Of a stretch of DNA of 64,000 nucleotides, positions 44,667 to 53,216 are shown piece by piece. Each line of letters begins with the position of its first letter. Position 1 is the first letter of the stretch. Source of the DNA: Streptomyces hokutonensis. GTDB lineage: Bacteria > Actinomycetota > Actinomycetes > Streptomycetales > Streptomycetaceae. Position numbers and translations under genes: made by a program. Under the pieces are notes generated by a model. The model had not been told where the DNA came from. It did no database searches and worked only from the letters and a program-made list of their open reading frames with translations. The stretch is from assembly GCF_000376565.1 (NCBI RefSeq), contig NZ_BARG01000041.1:40934-104933 (forward strand), written 5' to 3'.

Positions 44667-46001
44667 CTACGACCCCGGCAGCGGGCCCGTCCGGTAGATG
44701 GTCCCCGCGCACGCGTTCGGTACGACGACCGAGGTCGTCGGTGAGCCCGCCTGCGCCGTGTGGGAGACCTGGACACTGCCGTCGAGCGTGCCGTCCTCGG
44801 GGAGCAGCTGGGCGGAGGTGCCGGTGTCACCGGCCGTGGAACCGCTGGTGGTGCTGGCGTCCTCCGAGGGCGACGGACTCGGCGTGGTGCCGCCGCTGGT
44901 GGTGCCGCCGCTGTCGCCGCCGCTGCTGGTGGGGCAGGTCTCCGAGGGCACCCAGGCGAACTTGACCTGGTAGGCGGAGCCGGGCAGCAGCACGACTTCG
45001 GCGGGCTCCGTCGACGGGTCGGGCAGACCGGCCGCCACGTCCCCCGCGGCGTGCTGCTTCACGGAGATCTTGCTGCTCTCGGCGGCCCCCAGCGGGGAGA
45101 ATCCCACGGTGCCGGGCCCGCCGACGGTACAGCTGGTGCCGGAGGTGTTGGTGACGGTGAACGTGCCGTAGACGATGCCCCCCGCGTCGGCGGCGGCCAC
45201 GGACGAGGTGGCCGAGCCGAGCTGTGCGGCTCCGCAGATGGGCGCGGCCGTCCCGGTGCTGGAGGAGGGGTTGGCGCTCGCGGTGCCTGCGCCCTCGTTC
45301 TTGCTCCCGCCCTCGTTCTTGTGGCCGCCCGGATTCTGTCCCGACGTCTGCCCGGAGGAGCCGCCCGAGGTGCTGGAACCTCCGTCCGGGTTCTTGCCCT
45401 GGCTGGTGCCGCCCTGGGCCTGTGAGCTGTTGCCCGCCATGGACGGGTCGACGGAACCCGTCGAGTTCGAGACGTGCACGAGGGCCGGGATGGCGGTGCC
45501 GAAGAAGAGCGCGGCGGCGGCCATGCCGACGACGGCCTGGCGCTTGCGGGCCCGGCGGGCCGGCACCGCCTTGCGCAGGTGCTCCAGCGTGCCGTCGCGC
45601 GGCTCGACCTCCTGGACCGCCTGGTGCAGCAGCCGGCGCAGCGCCAGCTCGTCCGGGGCGAATCCCTCGGTGTCGTGGTCGCCGAGGCCGGCGGGTCCGC
45701 CGAGTTGCGCGGCGAGCCCCGCGAGCCCCCCGAGTCCTTCCGGGGCGCGCCCCTGAACGGTCTCGGGGTTCTCGGTGCTGTCCGAGTTCTCGGGGTTCTC
45801 GGGGTTCTCCCCTCCGGAGGCTCCTCCGGAGTTCCCGTCGAGGCTCGGCCCGGTGGGGCTCTGTTCGTCGGGGCCGTGGTTCACAATTCCGTTCCCAGCG
45901 TGCGATTCGTTCGGTTCTTCCTTGCGGGCCCAGGTCGGACCGCGCCGGACTTCCGGCTCGCGCCGAGCACGCGCGCCGTTCCCGTCGACGTTGTCGCTCA
46001 T
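44667..46001 (-). CDS. Single-pass membrane protein, probable ECF sigma partner
   Basis: 444 residues. A disordered acidic N-terminus with Pro-Glu-Asn repeats and a short helical segment LRRLLHQAVQEVEPRDGTLE precede one membrane segment (about 157-177). The external part has long Gly/Ser/Thr linkers and a Cys-containing beta domain (IVYGTFTVTNTSGTSC). ATG 46001 overlaps the stop of the sigma-factor gene. The layout fits an anti-sigma or sensor protein, but I see no HxxxCxxC zinc motif. Confidence 0.7.
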   Translation of the reverse strand: MSDNVDGNGARARREPEVRRGPTWARKEEPNESHAGNGIVNHGPDEQSPTGPSLDGNSGGASGGENPENPENSDSTENPETVQGRAPEGLGGLAGLAAQLGGPAGLGDHDTEGFAPDELALRRLLHQAVQEVEPRDGTLEHLRKAVPARRARKRQAVVGMAAAALFFGTAIPALVHVSNSTGSVDPSMAGNSSQAQGGTSQGKNPDGGSSTSGGSSGQTSGQNPGGHKNEGGSKNEGAGTASANPSSSTGTAAPICGAAQLGSATSSVAAADAGGIVYGTFTVTNTSGTSCTVGGPGTVGFSPLGAAESSKISVKQHAAGDVAAGLPDPSTEPAEVVLLPGSAYQVKFAWVPSETCPTSSGGDSGGTTSGGTTPSPSPSEDASTTSGSTAGDTGTSAQLLPEDGTLDGSVQVSHTAQAGSPTTSVVVPNACAGTIYRTGPLPGS

Positions 46002-46651
46002 GCCGTCGCCTCCATCGCGATGCGGAGGGCGGCGATCCCGCGTGAGCCGTACGCCTTCACCGAGCCCAGCGAGATGCCGAGCGACTCGGCGACCTGCGCC
46101 TCGGTCATGTCCGCGAAGTAGCGCAGGACCAGGACCTCGCGCTGGCGGCGCTGCAGGCCCTTCATCGCCTTGATGAGGGAGTCGCGCTCCAACTGGTCGT
46201 AGGCGCCCTCCTCCGCGCTGGCCATGTCCGGCATCGGCTTCGAGAGGAGCTTGAGGCCGAGGATGCGGCGGCGCAGGGCCGAGCGGGAGAGGTTGACGAC
46301 GGTCTGGCGCAGATACGCCAGGGTCTTCTCGGGGTCACGGACACGTTTGCGCGCCGAGTGGACCCGGATGAACGCCTCCTGGACGACGTCCTCGCAGGAG
46401 GCCGTGTCGTCGAGGAGGAGCGCGGCCAGGCCGAGCAGCGAGCGGTAGTGCGCCCGATAGGTCTCGGTGAGGTGGTCGACGGTCGTTCCGGCCGCGACGG
46501 TGTCGTCGACACCTTCGCGCTGGTTCGGGATGCGGGCGGGCCGCGCTGCGGGCATCGGCGCGATCACCGGCATGCCGCCGGGCGCACGGGATCCACGCGG
46601 AGGCCGTAGGGCCGTGCCGCGTGCCGCAGTGAAGTCGAGTACCTGAGCCAC
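45998..46651 (-). CDS. ECF sigma factor, SigE-like family
   Basis: 217 residues. Region 2 runs from LTETYRAHYRSLLGLAALLL to EDVVQEAFIRVH, and region 4 is LQRRQREVLVLRYFADMTEA followed by QVAESLGISLGSVKAYGSRG. The N-terminus before region 2 is unusually long (about 58 residues, Arg/Pro-rich), so the start may be further inside; GTG 46651 lacks a good ribosome site. Coupled by ATGA to a single-pass membrane protein, its probable controller. Confidence 0.85.
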   Translation of the reverse strand: MAQVLDFTAARGTALRPPRGSRAPGGMPVIAPMPAARPARIPNQREGVDDTVAAGTTVDHLTETYRAHYRSLLGLAALLLDDTASCEDVVQEAFIRVHSARKRVRDPEKTLAYLRQTVVNLSRSALRRRILGLKLLSKPMPDMASAEEGAYDQLERDSLIKAMKGLQRRQREVLVLRYFADMTEAQVAESLGISLGSVKAYGSRGIAALRIAMEATA

Positions 46652-47051
46652 GCAAGTTGGACGCGCTTCCCCCCTCGGGGGTTGTACGCGTCGACCGTCA
46701 CATTTATGTCAGACGAAACAAACAGTCCACCCACCCGTCTGGTGTCAGGCAGCACAACCGACCGTGCGTCGAACACCCTCATGCCTACCCGCTCTTCCCC
46801 TGTGTCACGAATGTCGGGGGCGTCCCCACGCCCCTCACCGCATCCCCGCGCCCGCTGAAGGGCGTCCGCAAAGACGCTCCCCGCTCACCGCGCGGTTGCG
46901 GGAAGCGGGGAGTGAAATCTTCGGATGCGGAGGTGGCTGGATTCAAGTGGTCCCAACCATTAATCCGGCCACATCGCGCACAGTGATCCTACAAACCCGG
47001 GCGCCGCTGGCCAGCGGATTTACGGCCGGGCGGAGTGAGCGGGTCCGGTTC
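46652..47051. other. Intergenic region between asd and sigma-factor gene
   Basis: 400 bp with no credible gene. It contains a 9-bp GC hairpin (46877-46885 and 46904-46912) that may terminate asd transcription and the upstream region of the ECF sigma gene. Confidence 0.5.
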
Positions 47052-48119
47052 TCACCCGAGGTCGCGCGCCACCAGCTCGGCGATCTGTGCCGTATTGAGG
47101 GCCGCTCCCTTGCGCAAATTGTCCCCGCAGACGAACAGTTCGAGCGCGGTCGGGTCGTCCAGCGCCCGCCGCAGCCGCCCCACCCAGGTCGGGTCGGTGC
47201 CCACCACGTCGGCGGGGGTGGGGAACTCCCCGGCGGCCGGATTGTCGAACAGGACGACACCCGGAGCCGTGGCGAGGATCTCGCGCGCCTTGTCGACGGT
47301 GACCTCGCCCTGGAAGCGGGCGTGGACGGTGAGGGAGTGCGTGGTGACCACCGGGACGCGCACACACGTCACGGCGACCGGCAGCCCGGGCTGGCCGAGG
47401 ATCTTGCGGGTCTCGTCCCGCACCTTCATCTCCTCCGAGGACCAGCCGTCCTCGCGCAGGGACCCGGCCCACGGTACGACGTTCAGCGCGACCGGCTCCG
47501 GGAACGGCCCGGTGTTGTCGCCGACGGCCCGCCGTACGTCACCGGGCTTGGTGCCCAGTTCGGTGCCCGCGACGAGGGCGAGCTGCTGGCGCAGGGTGTC
47601 GACCCCAGCCCGGCCCGCCCCGCTCACCGCCTGGTACGACGACACCACCAGCTCGCGCAGGCCGAACTCGGCGTGCAGCGCGCCCACGGCGACGATCATC
47701 GACAGGGTCGTGCAGTTCGGGTTGGCGATGATCCCGCGCGGGCGCCAGCGCACCTTGTGCGGGTTGACCTCGGGGACCACCAGGGGCACCTCGGGGTCCA
47801 TCCGGAAGGCGCCCGAGTTGTCGACGACGACCACGCCCTTGGCGGCGGCGACCGGCGCCCACTGGGCGGAGACCTCGTCGGGGACGTCGAACATGGCGAC
47901 GTCGACCCCGTCGAAGGCCTCCTCCGAAAGGGCCACCACCTCGATCTGCTCCCCGCGCACGGCCAGCTTGCGGCCGGCCGAGCGCGGAGAGGCGATCAGG
48001 CGGATCTCGCCCCAGATGTCCGCGTGCTGGGACAGGATCTGGAGCATGACCGTGCCGACGGCCCCGGTCGCTCCGACAACGGCGAGCGTCGGACGCACGG
48101 TCGCTCCGGTGGTGGCCAT
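47052..48119 (-). CDS. asd: Aspartate-semialdehyde dehydrogenase
   Basis: Second step of the aspartate pathway to lysine, threonine and methionine. 355 residues with the NADP-binding GATGAVG (16-22), catalytic C136 in NPNCTTLS and the acid/base His in the C-terminal half. Its ATG overlaps the ask stop by one base (TGATG at 48117-48121), the tight ask-asd coupling common in actinobacteria. Confidence 0.95.
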   Translation of the reverse strand: MATTGATVRPTLAVVGATGAVGTVMLQILSQHADIWGEIRLIASPRSAGRKLAVRGEQIEVVALSEEAFDGVDVAMFDVPDEVSAQWAPVAAAKGVVVVDNSGAFRMDPEVPLVVPEVNPHKVRWRPRGIIANPNCTTLSMIVAVGALHAEFGLRELVVSSYQAVSGAGRAGVDTLRQQLALVAGTELGTKPGDVRRAVGDNTGPFPEPVALNVVPWAGSLREDGWSSEEMKVRDETRKILGQPGLPVAVTCVRVPVVTTHSLTVHARFQGEVTVDKAREILATAPGVVLFDNPAAGEFPTPADVVGTDPTWVGRLRRALDDPTALELFVCGDNLRKGAALNTAQIAELVARDLG

Positions 48120-48640
48120 CAGCGGCCGGTGCCTCCGTAGACGACGGCTTCGTCGCTGTCGGAGTCGAGGCCGAACGCCGTGTGCACGGCGCGGACGGCC
48201 TCGTTGACGTCGTCCGCGCGGGTCACGACCGAGATACGGATCTCGGAGGTCGAGATCAGCTCGATGTTGACGCCCGCGTCGGACAGGGCGGTGAAGAAGT
48301 CGGCGGTGACGCCCGGGTTCGTCTTCATCCCGGCGCCCACCAGCGAGATCTTCCCGATCTGGTCGTCGTAGCGCAGCGACTCGAAGCCGATGCCGTCCTT
48401 GTTCTTCTCCAGGGCGTCGATGGCCTTGCGGCCCTCCGCCTTGGGGAGGGTGAAGGAGATGTCCGTCAGGCCCGTGGAGGCCGCCGACACGTTCTGCACG
48501 ATCATGTCGATGTTGACCTGGGCGTCGGAGATCGTCCGGAAGATCACCGCGGCCTCGCCCGGCTTGTCGGGCACGCCGACGACCGTGATCTTGGCCTCGG
48601 AGGTGTCGTGCGCGACACCGGAGATGATGGCCTGCTCCAC
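48119..48640 (-). CDS. Aspartate kinase beta subunit from internal start
   Basis: Codon 252 of ask is GTG (48640) with AAGGAG 8 nt upstream (48649-48654), an ideal ribosome site inside the gene. The product would be 173 residues (MEQAIISGVAHDTSEAKITV onward), covering only the two ACT domains, nearly the same length and start point as the Corynebacterium beta subunit (172 residues, from memory). The enzyme is then an alpha2beta2 complex. Confidence 0.75.
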   Translation of the reverse strand: MEQAIISGVAHDTSEAKITVVGVPDKPGEAAVIFRTISDAQVNIDMIVQNVSAASTGLTDISFTLPKAEGRKAIDALEKNKDGIGFESLRYDDQIGKISLVGAGMKTNPGVTADFFTALSDAGVNIELISTSEIRISVVTRADDVNEAVRAVHTAFGLDSDSDEAVVYGGTGR

Positions 48641-49393
48641 CTGCTGGACTCCTTGCTTCGGCTCACTGCTGACCCAGGTGCCCTGAAGTCCGCTGAAGCT
48701 GGACCGCACATGGATCGGGATGTTGTATCGGCGGGCGTACTCCACACAGCGGTGGAGCAGCACCTTGGAGCCGGAGGCGGCGAGCTCCAGCATGTCCTCG
48801 AAGGCGATCCAGTCGATCTTCTTCGCCTTCGGCACCACCCGCGGGTCGGCGGTGAACACCCCGTCGACGTCGGTGTAGATCTCGCAGACCTCGGCGTCGA
48901 GGGCGGCGGCCAGCGCGACGGCGGTGGTGTCACTGCCACCGCGCCCCAGCGTGGTGATGTCCTTCTTGTCCTGGCTCACACCCTGGAACCCGGCGACGAT
49001 GGCGATGTTGCCCTCGTCCAACGCGGTACGGATCCGACCGGGCGTGACGTCGATGATCCGGGCTTTGTTGTGGACCGAGTCGGTGATGACGCCTGCCTGG
49101 CTGCCGGTGAACGACTGGGCCTCGTGCCCCAGGTTTTTGATCGCCATGGCCAGCAGTGCCATGGAGATCCGCTCTCCGGCGGTCAGCAGCATGTCGAACT
49201 CACGCCCGGCGGGCATCGGAGATACCTGCTCGGCGAGATCGATCAGCTCGTCCGTCGTGTCGCCCATCGCGGAAACGACGACGACCACTTGGTGGCCGTT
49301 CTTCTTCGCTTCCACGATTCGCTTGGCGACGCGCTTGATGCCCTCGGCATCGGCTACGGAGGAGCCTCCGTACTTCTGCACGACAAGGCCCAC
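48119..49393 (-). CDS. ask: Aspartate kinase (alpha subunit)
   Basis: First enzyme of the aspartate pathway. 424 residues from GTG 49393 (preceded by GAGGAGC); the frame extends upstream without similarity. The kinase domain starts LVVQKYGGSSVADAEGIKRV and includes GRGGSDTTAVALAAAL, followed by two ACT domains from about residue 265. An internal start makes the beta subunit (separate entry). The ACT region is the site of lysine/threonine feedback control. Confidence 0.95.
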   Translation of the reverse strand: MGLVVQKYGGSSVADAEGIKRVAKRIVEAKKNGHQVVVVVSAMGDTTDELIDLAEQVSPMPAGREFDMLLTAGERISMALLAMAIKNLGHEAQSFTGSQAGVITDSVHNKARIIDVTPGRIRTALDEGNIAIVAGFQGVSQDKKDITTLGRGGSDTTAVALAAALDAEVCEIYTDVDGVFTADPRVVPKAKKIDWIAFEDMLELAASGSKVLLHRCVEYARRYNIPIHVRSSFSGLQGTWVSSEPKQGVQQVEQAIISGVAHDTSEAKITVVGVPDKPGEAAVIFRTISDAQVNIDMIVQNVSAASTGLTDISFTLPKAEGRKAIDALEKNKDGIGFESLRYDDQIGKISLVGAGMKTNPGVTADFFTALSDAGVNIELISTSEIRISVVTRADDVNEAVRAVHTAFGLDSDSDEAVVYGGTGR

Positions 49394-49567
49394 GTGCGCT
49401 CCTCGCTCAGTCCTGGTGTGTCGGCTCAGTTTAACGAGCGCCCGAAATTCCCTTCCCAGGTATCGCATGGTGAGATTCGGACGCCCAGGTCAGCGCATGC
49501 CCAATCCAGGGGTGCGGGAAAAGTGCCGAGCGTCACAGGTGACAGCCGGGATGGGGGTTTCCCGCAC

Positions 49568-49573
49568 TAAGGT
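49568..49573 (+). promoter_or_regulatory. Putative -10 of leaderless response-regulator transcript
   Basis: TAAGGT is 7 nt upstream of GTG 49581; no ribosome site is present. Confidence 0.4.
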
Positions 49574-49580
49574 GCGCCGT

Positions 49581-50267
49581 GTGCGCGTACTTCTGGTGGA
49601 AGACGATGAGCCGGTCGCCGAGTCCCTACGACGCGGACTGATCCGCTACGGCTTCGAGGTCGACTGGGTCACCACGGGCGGCGCGGCGCTGAGCCACTCC
49701 GCCCCCTACGACGTCGTCCTCCTCGACCTCGGCCTGCCCGACACCGACGGCCTCGACGTGTGCAAGGCGCTGCGCGCCCGCGGCGACGTACCGATCATCG
49801 TGATCAGCGCGCGCAGCGACGAGACGGACCGGGTGGTCGGCCTGGAACTGGGCGCGGACGACTACGTCTCGAAACCGTTCGGGGTGCGCGAGGTCATCGC
49901 GCGGATAAGGGCGGTGATGCGCCGCGCACAGCCGAGGGCGGTTTCGGAAGCGGCCGGCCCCGACGCTTACGGCCCCCGCCTCACCATCGACCGCAAGGCC
50001 GCCCGCGTCCGCCTCGACGGCGAGGAGGTGCCACTGGCCCCCAAGGAGTACGACCTGCTGTCGTTCCTCACCGAGGAGCCCGGGGCGCTGATGTCGCGCG
50101 AGCAGATCATGGAAGCGGTCTGGGACGCGAACTGGTTCGGCCCGACGAAGACCCTCGACGTCCATGTGGCCGCGCTGCGAAGGAAGTTGGCGGGCGCGAT
50201 CACGATCGAGGCGGTACGAGGCGTGGGCTTCCGCCTGGAGATCGTCGAGGGGCCCCCGGCCTCATGA
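49581..50267 (+). CDS. OmpR-family response regulator
   Basis: 228 residues. The receiver domain has acidic residues in VEDDEP, phospho-acceptor D49 in LLDLGLPD, and Lys in SKPFG. A winged-helix DNA-binding domain follows (PLAPKEYDLLSFLTEEPGAL to VRGVGFRLE). Its stop overlaps the kinase start (ATGA at 50264-50267). Signal unknown. Confidence 0.92.
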   Translation: MRVLLVEDDEPVAESLRRGLIRYGFEVDWVTTGGAALSHSAPYDVVLLDLGLPDTDGLDVCKALRARGDVPIIVISARSDETDRVVGLELGADDYVSKPFGVREVIARIRAVMRRAQPRAVSEAAGPDAYGPRLTIDRKAARVRLDGEEVPLAPKEYDLLSFLTEEPGALMSREQIMEAVWDANWFGPTKTLDVHVAALRRKLAGAITIEAVRGVGFRLEIVEGPPAS

Positions 50268-51553
50268 TCCGGCAGCTGATCGTCAGCTACGTCCTGCTCG
50301 TGGCCGTGGCGCTGACCGCGTTCACCGTGCCGGTCGCCTTCACGCTGACCGCCCAACTCCGGGGCGACACCGAGCAGTCGGTGCGGCGCGAGGCGAAGAC
50401 GATGGCGCTGCTGCTGAGCGGCGACGCGGCCTCGCGCGCGGCCCTGGACCGCATGGTGGTGGCGTACGCGCAGGAGACCCCCGGCACGGCCGAGGTACTG
50501 CCCGCGTCACGCGCCAAGACCGCGACGCACTGGGGCGACGGAAAGCTCGAGGTGACGGCACCGGCGCAGCGCGACGGCCGGACGGTCGGCGCCGTCCGCA
50601 TCACGTACCCGACCTCCGACCTGACCCGGCGCCTGGTCCAGATCTGGGGTTTCCGCGCGATCCTCGCCCTCGCGGTCCTGGCGGTGGCGGCGGGACTGGG
50701 CGCGCTGGTCGCCCGCCGCCTGACCCGCCCCCTCCGCCAACTCAACGACATGGCGAGCAAGTTCAGCGACGGCGACCTGACGGCACGTACGCCCGTGACA
50801 GGCCCGCACGAGACGCAGACGCTGGCCAGGACGTTGAACCAGGCGGGCGAACGCCTCGACACCCTCATCGCCTCGCAGCGCATCTTCGTGGCCGACGCCT
50901 CGCACCAACTCCGCACCCCGCTCACGGCGTTGAGACTCTCGCTGGACAACATCGCGGACGGCGTGGACGACGAGTTCGTACGGGAGGACGTCGATCAGGC
51001 GACGGCCGAGGTGGTCCGCATGAGCCGCCTCGTCAACGGCCTGCTGGTGCTGGCGCGGGCCGAGGCGAAGGTGACGGCGGCGGAACCGCTGCCGCTGCGG
51101 GAGATCGTGGCCGAACGCCTCTCGGTGTGGAGACCGGCCGCCGACGAGCGCGGAGTCGAGATCGCGCTCAGGGGGAGTGTTGTCGACGGCCGGCCGCTTG
51201 TGCTGGCCAGTCCCGGTCATCTCGAACAGGTCCTGGACAACGTGCTGTCGAACGCCCTGGAGGTGTCACCGGACGGCGCGACGATCACCGTACGGTCCGA
51301 ATCCCGGGGCGACGAGGTCGAGTTGACGGTGACGGACGAGGGCCCCGGCATGTCCGACGCGGACAAGTCCCGCGCCTTCGACCGCTTCTGGCGCGGTCAG
51401 GGCCTCACCGGGCGCTCCGGTTCGGGCCTGGGCCTGGCCGTCGTACGCCAGTTGGTGACGGACGACGGCGGCACGGTGACCCTGCGGGACGCGGCCGGCG
51501 GAGGGCTTGTCGTCGCGATCACCCTTCGGGCATCACCGAGGAGTGGTGGTTGA
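50264..51553 (+). CDS. Sensor histidine kinase
   Basis: 429 residues. Two membrane segments (about 8-28 and 125-147) flank an external sensor domain of about 95 residues. A HAMP segment, the phosphoacceptor H214 in ADASHQLRTPL, and the ATPase N and G boxes (DNVLSNALEVS, TDEGPGM, GSGLGLAVV) follow. Coupled to the response regulator. Its 3' end overlaps the convergent secreted-protein gene by 35 bp. Confidence 0.92.
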   Translation: MIRQLIVSYVLLVAVALTAFTVPVAFTLTAQLRGDTEQSVRREAKTMALLLSGDAASRAALDRMVVAYAQETPGTAEVLPASRAKTATHWGDGKLEVTAPAQRDGRTVGAVRITYPTSDLTRRLVQIWGFRAILALAVLAVAAGLGALVARRLTRPLRQLNDMASKFSDGDLTARTPVTGPHETQTLARTLNQAGERLDTLIASQRIFVADASHQLRTPLTALRLSLDNIADGVDDEFVREDVDQATAEVVRMSRLVNGLLVLARAEAKVTAAEPLPLREIVAERLSVWRPAADERGVEIALRGSVVDGRPLVLASPGHLEQVLDNVLSNALEVSPDGATITVRSESRGDEVELTVTDEGPGMSDADKSRAFDRFWRGQGLTGRSGSGLGLAVVRQLVTDDGGTVTLRDAAGGGLVVAITLRASPRSGG

Positions 51554-52019
51554 CGATCAGCCACTTGCCGCCGCGCTTCTCGTACTCGTAGGTGTAACGG
51601 GCTTCTACGACACGCTTCTTGCCGGTCTTCGGGTCGGTGAGTGTGATGTCGTAGGCACCCGCGTCGATGGCCGAGTTGCTGTCGAGGACGTTGATGTACG
51701 TCTCGACCTTCTTCGCGACCGGCTTGTTCGGCAGGAAGTGCTCGAAGTAGTCGACGATCTCGGCACGGTCGGTGCGGATCTCGTTGGAGACGGTGGGGAG
51801 CAGTACGGCGTCCGGCGCATACCGGTTCGCGACCTTCTTGGGGTCACCGGTCTGCAGTGCCGCGTTCCAGCCGTCGAAGAGGGCGGCTATCTGCTTCTTG
51901 GAGGGTTTGGTGTCGTGCTGGGGCCCGGCGGTCGCGGCGACGGTGCCGAGCGTACCGAGGGCCAGGGCGGTGGTGACGGTGACGACGGCTGCACGCTTGC
52001 TCATGGTCCGGCGGGTCAT
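51519..52019 (-). CDS. Secreted SnoaL/DUF4440-like protein
   Basis: 166 residues. A signal peptide (about 1-32, ending near ATAGP) is followed by a SnoaL-like/NTF2-fold domain (IAALFDGWNAALQTGDPKKV, YAPDAVLLPTVS, WLIVNHHSSVMP) of the type annotated as SgcJ/EcaC or CaMKII-association-like. The ligand is unknown. ATG 52019 follows GGAGTTGAG. It overlaps the kinase gene by 35 bp in opposite orientation. Confidence 0.8.
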   Translation of the reverse strand: MTRRTMSKRAAVVTVTTALALGTLGTVAATAGPQHDTKPSKKQIAALFDGWNAALQTGDPKKVANRYAPDAVLLPTVSNEIRTDRAEIVDYFEHFLPNKPVAKKVETYINVLDSNSAIDAGAYDITLTDPKTGKKRVVEARYTYEYEKRGGKWLIVNHHSSVMPEG

Positions 52020-52124
52020 CTCAACTCCAGTTGTACTGGTGCGTTTTGGGATGACTCCAGACTGGCTTCCGGCGGGTTAGGGCCTGTGCAGCGGACGTAC
52101 AGGGGGCGGCCAGGGCTGCTCCAA

Positions 52125-52316
52125 TTAACGCGCTGTGGCCGACTGACCACGGTCCCGGACGAGACTGACACCGGCCCCGAGGGACACGACACCCATGCCG
52201 ACGGCGGTCATCACGCCCTGCGTTCCGTCGACCACGAAGGGTGCGACCGCGGCGACGGCCAGGTTGAAGAGGAAGAGGAACCAGAGGACGGGCTTGGAGG
52301 AGAGGAAGTTCTTCAT
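52125..52316 (-). CDS. Small two-TM membrane protein
   Basis: 63 residues with membrane segments at about 8-25 and 33-51. No family is recognised. ATG 52316 (MKNFLSSKPVLWFLFLFNLA) is chosen over an upstream in-frame start for its membrane-protein-like N-terminus; the ribosome site is weak. Divergent from the TauE-like permease gene across a 28-bp palindrome. Confidence 0.6.
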   Translation of the reverse strand: MKNFLSSKPVLWFLFLFNLAVAAVAPFVVDGTQGVMTAVGMGVVSLGAGVSLVRDRGQSATAR

Positions 52317-52369
52317 GCGTCCAACGATCCCGTTTGCGGAGTGCCGCAACGAGGGAGCCCAGTCCCGAA

Positions 52370-52397
52370 GTGAGGGTGTAGCGGGCTACACCCTCAC
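52370..52397. promoter_or_regulatory. 28-bp perfect palindrome (13-bp arms)
   Basis: GTGAGGGTGTAGC (52370-52382) and GCTACACCCTCAC (52385-52397) are perfect complements with a 2-bp centre. It ends 18 bp before the permease ATG and 54 bp from the divergent small gene: a strong candidate operator of the TetR/GntR/ArsR kind. No regulator gene of these families is adjacent. Confidence 0.65.
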
Positions 52398-52415
52398 CCT
52401 GGATGATGTTGCCCC

Positions 52416-53135
52416 ATGACGGGGGACATACTGCTGGCCGCGATCGTCCTGCTCGGCTCCTCCGTCCAGTGGCTGACGGGCATGGGCTTCGCCCTGGTCG
52501 CCGTACCCGCCCTGGTGCTGCTGCTGGGCCCGACACAGGGGGTCGTCCTCGCCAACTGCGCGGCGGGCGCGATCAGCGTCGTGGGCCTGGCGGGCGGCTG
52601 GCGCAGGGTCCGGGCCCGCGCGATGGTCCCGCTGTGCGCGGCGGCGGTCTGCACGGTGCCGGCGGGGGCGTGGCTGACCCGCCAACTCCCGCCGCCCGTC
52701 CTCCTGTTGGTGATGGGCGGGTTGGTGACGGTGGCTGTCCTGCTGGTGATGAAGGGCGCGCGGGTGTCGGCACTTCGGGGTACTCGCGGTGCCGTCGCGG
52801 CGGGCGCGGCGGGCGGTTTCATGAACGCGGCGGCGGGGGTCGGGGGTCCGCCGATCTCCCTCTACGCGGTCAACGCGGGTTGGACGGTACGGGAGTTCGT
52901 CCCCAACGCCCAGTTCTACGGCGTCATCGTCAACGCGTTCTCGGTGGCGGCGAACGGGGTGCCGTCGTTGAGTGGGGCGCGGTGGGTGGCGGTCGGCGCG
53001 GCGATGGGTGTGGGCGGGGTGATCGGGCGGGGGCTGGCGGGGCGGATACCCGAACCGCGGGCGCGATTGCTGGTGTTGTCGTTGGCGTTGGCGGGTGGGG
53101 TTACGGCGGCGGGGAAGGGGTTGTGGGGGCTGTGA
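52416..53135 (+). CDS. TauE/SafE-family sulfite/anion permease
   Basis: 239 residues with about seven or eight membrane segments. The duplicated motif is visible: SSVQWLTGMGFALVAVPALV and AAGVGGPPISLYAV. The family exports or imports sulfite and organosulfur anions; the substrate here is unknown. Probably controlled through the 28-bp palindrome just upstream. Confidence 0.85.
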   Translation: MTGDILLAAIVLLGSSVQWLTGMGFALVAVPALVLLLGPTQGVVLANCAAGAISVVGLAGGWRRVRARAMVPLCAAAVCTVPAGAWLTRQLPPPVLLLVMGGLVTVAVLLVMKGARVSALRGTRGAVAAGAAGGFMNAAAGVGGPPISLYAVNAGWTVREFVPNAQFYGVIVNAFSVAANGVPSLSGARWVAVGAAMGVGGVIGRGLAGRIPEPRARLLVLSLALAGGVTAAGKGLWGL

Positions 53136-53216
53136 CCCCCGGCTCCAAAGCGCCCGACCGGCACCTCCTGCCCGCTCATACGCCGCCGCCCTCTCCTCCG
53201 TGCCGCTTCCCAACCG

